Below are positions 46,367 through 55,586 of a stretch of DNA of 64,000 nt, piece after piece. The DNA lies in the NCBI RefSeq assembly GCF_013114625.1, contig NZ_VTXD01000018.1:1-64000 (forward strand), written 5' to 3'. The stretch comes from Vibrio sp. 99-70-13A1. Its GTDB lineage: Bacteria > Pseudomonadota > Gammaproteobacteria > Enterobacterales > Vibrionaceae. The translations under genes and the position numbers were made by a program. Positions within the stretch are counted from its first letter, which is position 1; each line of letters begins with the position of its first letter. Below the pieces are notes generated by a model that saw only the letters and a list, made by a program, of their open reading frames with translations, did no database searches and was not told where the DNA came from.

Positions 46367-46423
46367 TCTATTCAGCTATAGTAGATCTATTCAACTGCAG
46401 TAGATCTATTCAGCTGTAGTAGG
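46367..46423. repeat. Tandem repeat, 3 x 19 bp, across a stop codon
   Basis: Three near-identical 19-mers (TCTATTCAGCTATAGTAGA type; 46367-46385, 46386-46404, 46405-46423). The stop codon of the VOC gene lies inside the middle copy, so duplication has set the end of that protein. Confidence 0.85.
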
Positions 46424-46806
46424 TCCCACTTGTTACCATACAAATCTTGGAACACGACTACCGTTCCGTATTCTTCAACTCTTGGCTCTTCATTAAAAAT
46501 GACGCCTTTAGATTTCATGTCATAGTAGTCACGCCAAAAATCATTGGTTTGTAAGAATAAGAACACTCGCCCACCGGTTTGATTACCAACCGCAGCATTT
46601 TGTTCGTCAGTGCTCGCCTGAGCCAACAATAAATTAGTGCCATTACCATTCGGTGGTGAAACTTGGACCCAGCGCTTACCGCCGCCTAAGTCAGTATCTT
46701 CCACCAATTCAAATTGGAGTTTTTGAGTATAAAACTTAATAGCGTCATCATAATTATCGACCACTAACGCTATATTTCCAATTTGCTGTTTAATAGAGCT
46801 TGTCAT
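46387..46806 (-). CDS. VOC-family (glyoxalase/bleomycin-resistance-like) protein
   Basis: A 139-residue protein with the paired beta-alpha-beta-beta-beta units of the vicinal oxygen chelate fold: IGNIALVVDNYDDAIKFYTQKLQFELVEDTD, then GGRVFLFLQTNDFWRDYYDMKSKGV and VVFQDLYGNKWDLLQL. Likely a metal-dependent lyase or dioxygenase, or a binding protein; the substrate is unknown. The last residues (NRSTAVE) are encoded by a 19-bp tandem duplication and may be strain-variable. Confidence 0.85.
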   Translation of the reverse strand: MTSSIKQQIGNIALVVDNYDDAIKFYTQKLQFELVEDTDLGGGKRWVQVSPPNGNGTNLLLAQASTDEQNAAVGNQTGGRVFLFLQTNDFWRDYYDMKSKGVIFNEEPRVEEYGTVVVFQDLYGNKWDLLQLNRSTAVE

Positions 46807-46932
46807 CGTTTGTCCTTTTCAAAAAAAAACCACCAAATAAAGTGGATAATACACGCTTTGTGTATATCTCATCTATCCAGTGGTTCTATATATTTAGCTC
46901 GACCTACATATCACTCAGTCTTAGCTAATTTT

Positions 46933-46996
46933 CAGCTAAACTTACTCTCAGCTCAACTTACAATTAGCTATACTTACGATTAGCTAAACTCGGCTT
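46933..46996. repeat. Degenerate 16-17 bp tandem repeats after the BCCT gene
   Basis: Four diverged copies of a CAGCTAAACTTACTCT-like unit lie just after the BCCT stop codon. Confidence 0.6.
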
Positions 46997-47027
46997 AATC
47001 GCAACTCAGTTTATTCGCAGCCCAGCT

Positions 47028-48611
47028 TTAGGCTGTAGCCGTTAACTGTCGTTGAGCTTGTGCTTTTGCCATTTTAACTGCCGCTATAGGACCTGTTATT
47101 AAGGTCACTGCGATAATCAAAGAAACCGGTACTGCTGTAATCACGATGAATGATTGTAATGCATTTAAGCCACCATCACCTGCGACTAAAAGCACACCCG
47201 CAACGCAACCCATGATCACAGCCCAAAATAGACGCTGCTTACGATCCGGTTCGTTGTCTCCAGATACCACCATAGCAATAGAATACGCCATTGAGTCACC
47301 CGTCGTTACTACGAAAGTCGTGGTAAGTACCAGAAACGCAGGAAGTAGAATTTCGCTAAAAGGCAGTTGCTGTAAAGAGGCAAGCAATACCGCTGGTAAA
47401 CCACCATCAGCAAGAGCGCCTGAGATAATTCCAGGAGACTCAAGCTCTAAGAATATGCCGGTTCCGCCAAGCACTGAGAACCAAAAGTTCGTGACAATTG
47501 GAGCGCCTACCGCGACAGCTAAAATAAGCTCGCGAATTGAACGCCCTTCAGAAATACGTGCAATAAAGATTGCCATCATTGGCGCAAAACCGATGAACCA
47601 ACCCCAGAAGAACCAAGTCCACCACAAGTTCCAGCCAGAATTACTGTTGGTTACGCTCATGTTTGGCATATCTTGCAGATAACTTGCGAAAGCCAGACCA
47701 AACTGCTCGAAGATGAAAGTCGTTGGACCGAGAATCAAGATCGCAACAAGCAGTGCAAAAGCGCCAATAACATTTAACCGACTTAGCCATTGTAAGCCTT
47801 TGTCCATGCCTGATGCTGCTGAGATTGCACAAATAGAAACCACGACAGCCAAAATCATCAACTGTGAGTTCATGTCATTCTTCAGGCCTGTCAGAACTTC
47901 TAAGCTGTATCCCATTTGAGATGCTAAGAAGCCAATTGGTCCGATTGTACCTGCCGCGACTGCAATAATTGAACATGCATCAATCATTGCCCCTAGCCAG
48001 TGATTTTCTAAACGGTCACCAACAAGTGGGAATAATAACGCTCGCGGTCGTAGCTTAATACCATGGTTATGGTGTGCATACATTAAAACGATAGTCGCCA
48101 ACGTACCCAATACAGACCAAGCTAGAAAGCCCCAGTGCAAAAAGCTTTGGCTGAGAGCCGGTACTACAGCTTCTGCCGTTGAGCCTGCAACATCACCAAA
48201 ACTAGGAGAAGGAGTAATAAAATGATAAATAGGTTCGGCAGCTGACCAAAACACGCCGCCACCAGCAAGTAAGGTACACATTATCATCGCTAACCAGCGA
48301 AAAGTGCCAATAGTTGGTTTTGACTGGGTTCCCATACGGGTTTTACCATAACGGGAAGCGGCAACACAAAGTGCCACTGCAAAGTTTGCTACCATCAACC
48401 ACTGCCAAAAGTATCCGAATTGTTCGGCGGCAATTGAAAATGAGCTTTGAATTAGGGTCGTAAAACGAGGGAGATCAATGATCGCAGCAAGTAAGAAAAG
48501 GCTTATAAAACCAATAGTCAGAGCTGGAACAAGTTTGATGTCTAGAAGACGGTTTGAAACTTTGTTTTTTTCAGGTATTTCTTCGCCAATTTGGCATGCA
48601 TCAGTTAGCAT
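47028..48611 (-). CDS. BCCT-family transporter (betaine/choline/carnitine type)
   Basis: A 527-residue inner-membrane carrier with about 12 helices. The family block is seen in WNLWWTWFFWGWFIGFAPMMAIFIARISEGRSIREL, here split by the eye as WTWFFWGWFIGFAPM and IARISEGRSIREL, plus FWSAAEPIYHF near the N-terminus and TTTFVVTTGDSMAYS. It imports osmolytes such as glycine betaine or choline, driven by sodium or protons. The regulatory C-terminal tail is short (AKAQAQRQLTATA), so osmosensing through that tail is doubtful. No choline-oxidation genes are adjacent. Confidence 0.9.
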   Translation of the reverse strand: MLTDACQIGEEIPEKNKVSNRLLDIKLVPALTIGFISLFLLAAIIDLPRFTTLIQSSFSIAAEQFGYFWQWLMVANFAVALCVAASRYGKTRMGTQSKPTIGTFRWLAMIMCTLLAGGGVFWSAAEPIYHFITPSPSFGDVAGSTAEAVVPALSQSFLHWGFLAWSVLGTLATIVLMYAHHNHGIKLRPRALLFPLVGDRLENHWLGAMIDACSIIAVAAGTIGPIGFLASQMGYSLEVLTGLKNDMNSQLMILAVVVSICAISAASGMDKGLQWLSRLNVIGAFALLVAILILGPTTFIFEQFGLAFASYLQDMPNMSVTNSNSGWNLWWTWFFWGWFIGFAPMMAIFIARISEGRSIRELILAVAVGAPIVTNFWFSVLGGTGIFLELESPGIISGALADGGLPAVLLASLQQLPFSEILLPAFLVLTTTFVVTTGDSMAYSIAMVVSGDNEPDRKQRLFWAVIMGCVAGVLLVAGDGGLNALQSFIVITAVPVSLIIAVTLITGPIAAVKMAKAQAQRQLTATA

Positions 48612-49033
48612 AAAACGCTCACGTAGTGTGTGAGGGGCGTCATAATATCAGCATCGATATTAATTTCCAGTAGAAAATATTATTTACCTATTAAGGATAA
48701 TCCCCAATCAACACAAATTTATTATGCAAACGATATCTACGTATAAAAACCACTCAAATAGAAGAAAATACACTCAAAACGATGTAAATAAACTTCCACT
48801 GCATTTATTCGTGCTCTAAGCATTCTAGTCTTCAACGACAACTATTCTTTTAGTAACAGGCAGCTGTAAAAAGTGAAAAATTACGGTTTTAAATACTTTG
48901 TTCTTAACTCTTCGCAGGTAAGAAACAAGCCGAGTATTGAAGACAATAGAAAGCTGAAAGAGATAACATAGAGAAAAGATAAAGGTCAGCAACCATAGTT
49001 ACTGACCTTTAAACGAGCGGAATCACATCACAT
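48612..49033. other. Gap between the BCCT gene and the second chemoreceptor gene
   Basis: AT-rich, promoter-like for the BCCT gene, with the terminator of the chemoreceptor gene at 48981-49010. I see no gene. Confidence 0.5.
48981..49010 (-). terminator. Terminator of the second chemoreceptor gene
   Basis: AAAGGTCAG pairs with CTGACCTTT, with an inner AAC/GTT pair. The following sequence on the minus strand is T-rich. Confidence 0.6.
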
Positions 49034-50947
49034 TTATTGCAACTTAAATTGCTCTACAAGTTTTGATAACTGCTTGTTACTTTGCGATAAATTTTGAGTA
49101 CTCTCCATGGTTTGAGTACTATTGTTAGTCAACTCATTCACCATACTTTGGATTGTCGTCATATTACGGCTGACTTCATCCGTTACGGCACTTTGTTCTT
49201 CCGCTGCCGTGGCGATCTCCAAGCCTAAATCATTGATGTGTGTAATCGAGCTAACCATAACATCTAAGCTAACATTCACATTCTTGGTTGCTTCTGCTGT
49301 TTGCTCACAACGTGATTTAGTTTCATCCATCGCTTTCACGACCGTTTTTGTCCCTTCATTTAAATCAGCAAGCATACTATTAATTTCAGACGTACTGTGC
49401 TGAGTTCTTGCGGCCAGAGCTCGAACTTCATCCGCAACAACGGCAAATCCTCTGCCTTGCTCTCCAGCTCGAGCGGCTTCAATAGCTGCATTAAGCGCTA
49501 ATAAATTCGTTTGATCAGCAATTTCACCAATAACAGCCAATACTGAGCTAATTTTTTGCGAATCTTGATTCATCGATTGGATGCTAGCCGCCATTGTCTC
49601 AACTTCTGAGATTAAATCAGCCACACTTGTCACTGAGTTCGCAACAACCAGTTTAGATTGTGCAGCCTCATCATTTGTTGATTGAGTGAATCCAGCCGTC
49701 TGAGAAGCACTTTGGGCAACACTTTCGGCCGTTGAATTCATTTCATTAATGGCAGCCACGACCTGAGTCGTTTCCATCACATGTGATGATAAGACTTGGT
49801 CATTACTCATAGTCTGATTGGTTAACTGCTCGATGTTATTAGAAATCTGTTTCGAAGATTTAGAAACATCTAGCATCATTGTCTGTAAATTCCCAATAAA
49901 GGTATTTACAGCCTGTGCTATTTCTCCCAGATCATCGTTAGTATTCACCTCTAATCGGCGAGTCAAATCACCATTACCTTTAGACAGATCCACCACTGTA
50001 CTTTTCAGCGCTAAGATTGGTCGGTAAGTAATATTAAAAATAATAAAAAACAATACAAACGAGCTAACAAGCAATAGCGCAGATGTGTACAACGACTCTT
50101 CTAAAGCAGCATCAACACCTGCGTATGCGACTGACTTATCTACGCCAACCATCAAATGCCAGCCGTTGTTTTCATCTACATTGATAGTTTTAAAGAATGC
50201 GACCTTTTCAACTCCATTCAGACTATAGTCAGCCTTTCCTGATGACTGAGACAACAGAATATCCGTAAGCGGGCGTAAGCTATCGAAATCGTATAATTTA
50301 GTCTCACCCGGCACATCAACTTCACCATTAGATGCAATCGTCAAACTCGTGTCATCGTAGATGCCCATGAAAGCACCAGGGAAAGGCGCTTTTTGAACCA
50401 AGTCTGCAAGCAAGTCCAACTCTATATCCGCCAGCAGTACGCCTTTTAATTGACCTCCTGAATAGAAAGGTTCAGCAATACTCACTAGTAATTTTTTAGT
50501 TAGGGCATCTTGATAAATACCCGTCGTAATCATCCCTCTCTTTTGCTTGGCTAACTGATACCAACCACGCTGACGAGGGTCATATGTCGCTAAATCACGC
50601 TTACCACTTGCGTTGCTGTACGCTCTACCATCCTCAAAGCCTACGAAAATATCAGTCGCTAATGATGTATTAGCGATGGGTCTCAGCATCGATAGTATTT
50701 TTTCGTCACCGTGTGCATTCGAAAAGTCAGGAGCATTAGCCGTTAATCCCGATTTAATCGTATTCAACCAAGTTTCAATCGTGTCACTCGTCGTCTCAAT
50801 TTTAAGCATTGAATATTCATTGACTCGATCATGGATCGATGTTGAAACCTGCTTATAAGATAGTACGTTAGACACCACTAATGAAGCTGCCAGTAAGAAG
50901 GTTACAGCGACAAAAAGCTTCCCCTTAAAACCACTTATAATATGCAT
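49034..50947 (-). CDS. Methyl-accepting chemotaxis protein with Cache-type sensor
   Basis: A 637-residue chemoreceptor with the same layout as the one at 14.9-16.8 kb. Helix 1 is about 8-28 ([21 protein letters not shown]). The double-Cache-type sensor has [20 protein letters not shown] and a second lobe [18 protein letters not shown]. Helix 2 is about 287-306 ([19 protein letters not shown]), then HAMP ([14 protein letters not shown]) and the signalling domain with [19 protein letters not shown]. There is no C-terminal pentapeptide. The sensor contains [11 protein letters not shown] and other acidic patches; the ligand is unknown. It is monocistronic. Confidence 0.93.
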   Translation of the reverse strand: MHIISGFKGKLFVAVTFLLAASLVVSNVLSYKQVSTSIHDRVNEYSMLKIETTSDTIETWLNTIKSGLTANAPDFSNAHGDEKILSMLRPIANTSLATDIFVGFEDGRAYSNASGKRDLATYDPRQRGWYQLAKQKRGMITTGIYQDALTKKLLVSIAEPFYSGGQLKGVLLADIELDLLADLVQKAPFPGAFMGIYDDTSLTIASNGEVDVPGETKLYDFDSLRPLTDILLSQSSGKADYSLNGVEKVAFFKTINVDENNGWHLMVGVDKSVAYAGVDAALEESLYTSALLLVSSFVLFFIIFNITYRPILALKSTVVDLSKGNGDLTRRLEVNTNDDLGEIAQAVNTFIGNLQTMMLDVSKSSKQISNNIEQLTNQTMSNDQVLSSHVMETTQVVAAINEMNSTAESVAQSASQTAGFTQSTNDEAAQSKLVVANSVTSVADLISEVETMAASIQSMNQDSQKISSVLAVIGEIADQTNLLALNAAIEAARAGEQGRGFAVVADEVRALAARTQHSTSEINSMLADLNEGTKTVVKAMDETKSRCEQTAEATKNVNVSLDVMVSSITHINDLGLEIATAAEEQSAVTDEVSRNMTTIQSMVNELTNNSTQTMESTQNLSQSNKQLSKLVEQFKLQ

Positions 50948-51268
50948 ATAATTTCTCTTTAATTTATAAAACTATGAATATCATCCCATCAAACTACTGC
51001 AACATGTTCGACATTCATTATTTTTATGAATTAAATCACACTATTAGATAGTCACTAATCATGATTTCTATCCGGTTTAATTCATTTATTCCGGTAGAAT
51101 CCGCTCTCTTATATAGCTTTTAAACTACATAAAAAGCTTTAATAAGGATTTGAGTTTTAGTAAATGAATGGAAACGAGCACATTATTACAAGCATGCCTT
51201 TATCAATTGCAATAGATGCGTATAATCCCCCGCTCTTATTACGCCGTTCTATTCTTAGCGAGACCAAT
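50948..51268. other. Gap between the second chemoreceptor gene and the SEC-C gene
   Basis: Holds the two divergent promoters. No sigma-28 promoter was recognised before the chemoreceptor gene. An open frame from 51164 is only an upstream extension of the SEC-C gene. Confidence 0.4.
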
Positions 51269-51601
51269 ATGTCCAAACTGTTTTTTAAAGGCCGAATTGA
51301 AACTAGGCAAAATCACGTACTTGCAGGTTACAACGTAAACCGCGACGTGAAAGCCGGAACAGATAAAGCACCAATTTCAATTTCTGTGCAATCTGAAGAA
51401 CGTAAAGCTGAACTTGAGCTGTTGGTTTCTGAACATTCTGTTATTGCAGACATTACAGTTAATGCAGATCAGGAAGAAAACACACTTGAACTTGATGTTC
51501 TTCTGAACAAACCGAAAACAACAACGTTTGAAAAAATGCCGAATCGAAATGATCCATGTAGTTGTGGAAGCGGCAAAAAATATAAGAAGTGCTGCGCTTA
51601 A
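51269..51601 (+). CDS. PBPRA1643-type SEC-C metal-binding protein
   Basis: A 110-residue protein. The N-terminal 80 residues (MSKLFFKGRIETRQNHVLAGYNV and on) form a small alpha-beta domain, followed by a C-terminal SEC-C zinc finger: RNDPCSCGSGKKYKKCC. This pair is the PBPRA1643 family of Vibrio and relatives; its function is unknown. SEC-C fingers in SecA bind SecB and ribosomes, so a role in protein handling is possible. The start at 51269 gives the family-like N-terminus; an in-frame ATG at 51164 would add 35 unrelated residues. Confidence 0.85.
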   Translation: MSKLFFKGRIETRQNHVLAGYNVNRDVKAGTDKAPISISVQSEERKAELELLVSEHSVIADITVNADQEENTLELDVLLNKPKTTTFEKMPNRNDPCSCGSGKKYKKCCA

Positions 51602-51929
51602 TTCTTTAAAAATACCGCCTATTTGGCGGTTTTTTTTGCTTTCAACTTGCATTTATCAACCCTATCTCTGATTTATTCCTCATACCTTTTTCCGCTTCAA
51701 ATACCTACATCACTCCAAGCGTCCAAATTTTGTCATGTGATTGAAACTCGACACTTATTGAACCGAGTGCACATAAATTAAAAGTCTCTCCAAATGTAAT
51801 CACAATATTTCGTACAACATGTCTAAACTTTAATAAGAAAACACAACCTAAATCATTACATTTAAAAGGGTTAATCTGTTTTAGCTTTTGCCTAGCGAAA
51901 AGTACAAGCAAGTTGTTTACGGAGAAACA
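51602..51929. other. Gap between the SEC-C gene and the GAF-GGDEF gene
   Basis: Holds the SEC-C terminator and an AT-rich promoter region for the GGDEF gene. No gene is visible. Confidence 0.5.
51612..51638 (+). terminator. Terminator of the SEC-C gene
   Basis: ACCGCC pairs with GGCGGT around five bases, followed by eight T. Confidence 0.85.
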
Positions 51930-53726
51930 ATGAAGAAATCATTTGGTCAGTTTCAATATTTCCCTATCGCGGCGTTGGCGATTTCCATGCTTGTTGGCGG
52001 GTATTTTTATAACCGTACTCTAGATGATTGGTTAACTAAGATAGTCAGTGGCTACATGTTCAGCCTAGTCGATGATGTGGCATACCAAATGCAGCAAGAT
52101 CACTTAGACCTCTATGATATGGAAGCCATTGAGATAGATGAGTATCTGAGCTCTTTATCCCAAGCTAATTTTGGTCGACGCTTTACCGTTATCCACAGTA
52201 CAGGGAAAGTGCTTGGTGATTCACAGCTCAATTTCCGTGAACTTTCCGAGCTTGATGACCATAGTCAAAGGGTAGAAATAAAGTCAGCCCTTACCGGAGA
52301 AAGTGGATTATCAAAACGTTATAGCCCCACCTTGAATCAAGAGCTTTTATACGTTGCGAAGAAAATTGATTTTCATTTGGATGCGCATGACCATGATTCC
52401 ATCTATGTTTTGCGTCTCGCAATGCCGATGACCACGCTCTCTGCAATGGCAAAAGATCTTCAATACATTGTGGTTGCTTTAATGAGTTGTTCCCTCATTG
52501 TGTTGATGTTTTCTTCTTGGTACAGCAACCGAAAAGTATTTATCGTGGTGAATAAAGAGCGCGATAAACAAGAAGATAGGATAAGAAAAAGCACTCAAGA
52601 AATTGAACTACTCCACAGGTTAGCCAATATGCTCGCAGCGTGTAATAACGTGAGTGAAGCACAAACTGTGATAGCTGATATCATCCCACGCATATTGGGT
52701 GATATTAATGGCTGTGTTTCAATTATGCGCGAGTCACGTAACCAGCTTGAAGTGAAGCTAGATTGGGGAGGCTCTTGGCCTGCAAACTTAACTTATGCGC
52801 CTCATGATTGCTGGGCTTTACGTAAAGGTAAACACCATTTATCTCATGATGATCACCACCATCTACCTTGTAACCACATGAGCCAATGTGAAGATTCAGG
52901 TGTCACACTTTGTCTACCTTTAACCGCTCACGGTAATACTGTTGGCATGTTTCATTTATATTTTGGACATCAAACAGAATCTATCAATGAAGAAACAAAA
53001 CAACTAGCGTTCACTATTGCCGAACATTTAGGTTTAGCTCTGGCGAACTTAAGCTTACAAGAAAAGCTACGATCTCAAGCGTTAAGCGATCCTTTAACTG
53101 GGTTATTTAACCGCCGCTACTTTGAAGAAGCTATTGAGAGTGAATGGAATAAATCGAGCCAATTGAATCAACCGCTATCATTATTAATGCTCGACTTAGA
53201 TCACTTCAAACGTTTCAACGATAATTTTGGTCATGATGCTGGTGATTATGTACTGAAAGAAGTGTCTAACCTTCTAAAAAGAGTGATTGGTGAAGACCAT
53301 GTTGCCTGCCGATTAGGAGGGGAAGAACTCGCCGTTCTTAGCCCAAATTGTGACAATAAAGAATCAATGGAATTGGCAAACCTCATTGTTAACTCTATTC
53401 GTGAACTGCACTTAGATATGAAGGGGTTATCTTTGGGCCAGCTCGGTGTATCTATTGGTGTAACCACTTACCCAGACTTAAATACTTCCACACAAGATTT
53501 AGTAAAAGCCGCTGACACCGCTTTATACCAAGCTAAAGATAATGGACGTAGCCAAGCTATTCATACCTGCTATAAACCTGAAACTCTGGAGAATAAACCA
53601 GTACTGATAGAACCAGTCGCAGAAGCTTCTGGTTCTGAAGAAGCTTCTGGTTTTGAAGAACCTTCTGTTACTAAAGAACTATTTGACTCCGAAAATGTGG
53701 AACCTATCAAAACTAATAAAGTTTAG
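51930..53726 (+). CDS. Membrane GAF-GGDEF protein (putative diguanylate cyclase)
   Basis: About 598 residues. Helix 1 is about 10-28, then a periplasmic sensor domain to about 178. Helix 2 is about 183-203 (YIVVALMSCSLIVLMFSSWY), followed by a coiled segment, a GAF domain (about 230-380, with CLPLTAHGNTVGMFHLYFG) and a GGDEF domain (SDPLTGLFNRRYFEEAI, DLDHFKRFNDNFGHDAGD). The signature is GGEEL instead of GG(D/E)EF, a Phe-to-Leu change at the last position, and the RxxD inhibitory site is missing (GED in place). Activity is likely but not certain. The C-terminal tail has an imperfect SGSEEASGFEEPS repeat. The start at 51930 has GGAG five bases upstream. Confidence 0.88.
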   Translation: MKKSFGQFQYFPIAALAISMLVGGYFYNRTLDDWLTKIVSGYMFSLVDDVAYQMQQDHLDLYDMEAIEIDEYLSSLSQANFGRRFTVIHSTGKVLGDSQLNFRELSELDDHSQRVEIKSALTGESGLSKRYSPTLNQELLYVAKKIDFHLDAHDHDSIYVLRLAMPMTTLSAMAKDLQYIVVALMSCSLIVLMFSSWYSNRKVFIVVNKERDKQEDRIRKSTQEIELLHRLANMLAACNNVSEAQTVIADIIPRILGDINGCVSIMRESRNQLEVKLDWGGSWPANLTYAPHDCWALRKGKHHLSHDDHHHLPCNHMSQCEDSGVTLCLPLTAHGNTVGMFHLYFGHQTESINEETKQLAFTIAEHLGLALANLSLQEKLRSQALSDPLTGLFNRRYFEEAIESEWNKSSQLNQPLSLLMLDLDHFKRFNDNFGHDAGDYVLKEVSNLLKRVIGEDHVACRLGGEELAVLSPNCDNKESMELANLIVNSIRELHLDMKGLSLGQLGVSIGVTTYPDLNTSTQDLVKAADTALYQAKDNGRSQAIHTCYKPETLENKPVLIEPVAEASGSEEASGFEEPSVTKELFDSENVEPIKTNKV

Positions 53727-54231
53727 ATCTTAGGTCCTGCTAATTTGGCGATGTATCGCTTTGTCTGAGATACATCGTCTTTTTTACCAGACCTCTTCAC
53801 CTAAGCACCATAGAGTTTTTTATAATGGTTTTATCCTCTCTCATCACTTCTCCTGCTATTTAAAAATAGTCACTATACAATTTGGTCGATGGCTACAGCT
53901 AGCAGCTGATAATCAACTCATCCTATGTTTCAATTGATTAAATAAATGTTGATTAATAGAGTCTTTTCTTGAAGATTTACAGCCTAAAATGGTTATTTCT
54001 AACGGAAACGAATCCTAGGTCTATACTTATGTAACAAGTACCTATGCTCTAAACTCTAGTTTTGATGGCGTGAATAAAAGGTTATAATAAACATATCTGT
54101 CAGTAATATAATAAGTTATAAATCAACTGGCTCATCACTTCACATTAATAGCGGTGTGTCATTCCTATTTGGTGACTTTAATCTCCGAATTAAGTTAATA
54201 TTTTATAGTCTTAGTATGGTCAACCAAAAAT
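53727..54231. other. Gap between the GAF-GGDEF and HD-GYP genes
   Basis: About 500 AT-rich bases with the terminator at 53748-53785 and then presumably the HD-GYP promoter. I see no gene or repeat. Confidence 0.5.
53748..53785 (+). terminator. Terminator of the GAF-GGDEF gene
   Basis: CGATGTATC pairs with GATACATCG, followed by TC and a run of six T. Confidence 0.8.
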
Positions 54232-55455
54232 ATGCATAAGCACTCACCTGAAAGCTCTATTAAAGTTCAAATATCTGAAATTTCGATTGGTATGTTCGTC
54301 ACTGGTATAGAAAACAATACCCGAATCAACCTAACCAATGCAGGCCGAGTATCAAGTCAAACTGGTATTGATAGCTTATTGAAAAATAACATTAAATTTG
54401 TTTGGGTCGATGAAGGACTATCAGACAGCAAGATTGATTTTTCCACGCTAACGGTTTTCAACCCAGCAGATGAAGCTCAGCCGAGCGAGCCAGCTACAAC
54501 AACAACACAAAGTCTACGTAGCAAACGAAAAAGCAATGTTAAAGGTACTGCTGCCGCTCGTTCGTTAGTAGAAGAAGCGAAAGGCATTGCCAGTAAAGTT
54601 ATAAACAAGGCTTTTGATGGTCAAGCATTTAGTGTTGATGAATTTGACGCTTGGGCTGATGACCTAATCAGCTTTACATTAACGGATAAAGACGCCATTC
54701 GTTTGGTGTCAGCACTTCGTTCAAAAGATGAATATTTGCTTGAGCACTCAGTAAGTGTCTCTACTTTACTTGTCACTTTTGCACGCTATTTAGGCTACTC
54801 AGAAGCCGAGCTAAAGCAGTTTGCGATTGGCGGTATTATTCACGATATCGGCAAAGTCAAAGTCGACGACAAAGTTCTACACAAACCAGCCAAATTAACA
54901 GCAGAAGAATTTGAGCATATGAAAATGCATCAAACTTATGCTTTAGACTTAATCAAAAACATCAAAGGGCTTTCTGTTATTAGCCGTGATGTATGCTTAA
55001 TGCACCATGAGAAACTGGATGGAAATGGCTATCCTAAAGGTTTAACTGGCGATCAACTCCCAGTACATGGTCGTATGAGCTCAATTGTCGATATATTTGA
55101 TGCTCTAACTGCTGATCGTGTTTATAAGAAAAGTATGAGCCCTCAAGAAGCATTCAAGATCCTGCTTGGGATGACCCCAAATCATCTAGACAGTAATCTC
55201 GTGTACCAGTTCATTAACTGTTTGGGTGTGTACCCAGTCGCATCACTTGTCGAACTAAGCAATGGGCGTGCAGCAATAGTCTGGGAGTCTAACCAAAAGC
55301 ACAGTAAGAAGCCGATTGTTAAAAGCTTTTATTCCATTAAACATAAGCACTTCACTGAGATTGAATTTAAAGATTTAGCCAAAAGTGATTTAACAATAGT
55401 AAGAGCTATTTCTCCTTCAGAGTTTGATTTTGATATTAATAACTTTATCCATTAG
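54232..55455 (+). CDS. HD-GYP c-di-GMP phosphodiesterase
   Basis: A 407-residue cytoplasmic protein. An N-terminal DUF3391-like region (VQISEISIGMFVTGIE, about 9-130) precedes the HD-GYP domain (about 165-340). Metal and catalytic residues are present: HSVSVSTLL, the HD pair in GGIIHDIGKVKV, KMHQTYALDLI, MHHEKLDGNGYPKGL with the GYP signature, and VDIFDALTADRVYKK. A C-terminal segment of about 70 residues follows. It would split cyclic di-GMP to pGpG or GMP. With two GGDEF proteins in the window it is the opposing activity, but no operon links them. Confidence 0.92.
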   Translation: MHKHSPESSIKVQISEISIGMFVTGIENNTRINLTNAGRVSSQTGIDSLLKNNIKFVWVDEGLSDSKIDFSTLTVFNPADEAQPSEPATTTTQSLRSKRKSNVKGTAAARSLVEEAKGIASKVINKAFDGQAFSVDEFDAWADDLISFTLTDKDAIRLVSALRSKDEYLLEHSVSVSTLLVTFARYLGYSEAELKQFAIGGIIHDIGKVKVDDKVLHKPAKLTAEEFEHMKMHQTYALDLIKNIKGLSVISRDVCLMHHEKLDGNGYPKGLTGDQLPVHGRMSSIVDIFDALTADRVYKKSMSPQEAFKILLGMTPNHLDSNLVYQFINCLGVYPVASLVELSNGRAAIVWESNQKHSKKPIVKSFYSIKHKHFTEIEFKDLAKSDLTIVRAISPSEFDFDINNFIH

Positions 55456-55533
55456 TAACTTTATCCATTTGTAACGTCATCACTTCTCTCTAAATAGTTT
55501 GAGCATATCCAAAATAGAATGTTAATGAATAAT

Positions 55534-55566
55534 AAAACCTCTACTAGAAAGCCAGTAGAGGTTTTA
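55534..55566. terminator. Bidirectional terminator
   Basis: AAAACCTCTACT pairs with AGTAGAGGTTTT around eight bases. It serves the convergent HD-GYP and alginate lyase genes. Confidence 0.88.
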
Positions 55567-55586
55567 GGGCTTAATCGGTTAAAGAG

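Noticed and set aside
51164..51268. 35-residue N-terminal extension of the SEC-C protein
   Set aside because: Family-like sequence begins at the ATG at 51269; the extension looks like translated promoter DNA.
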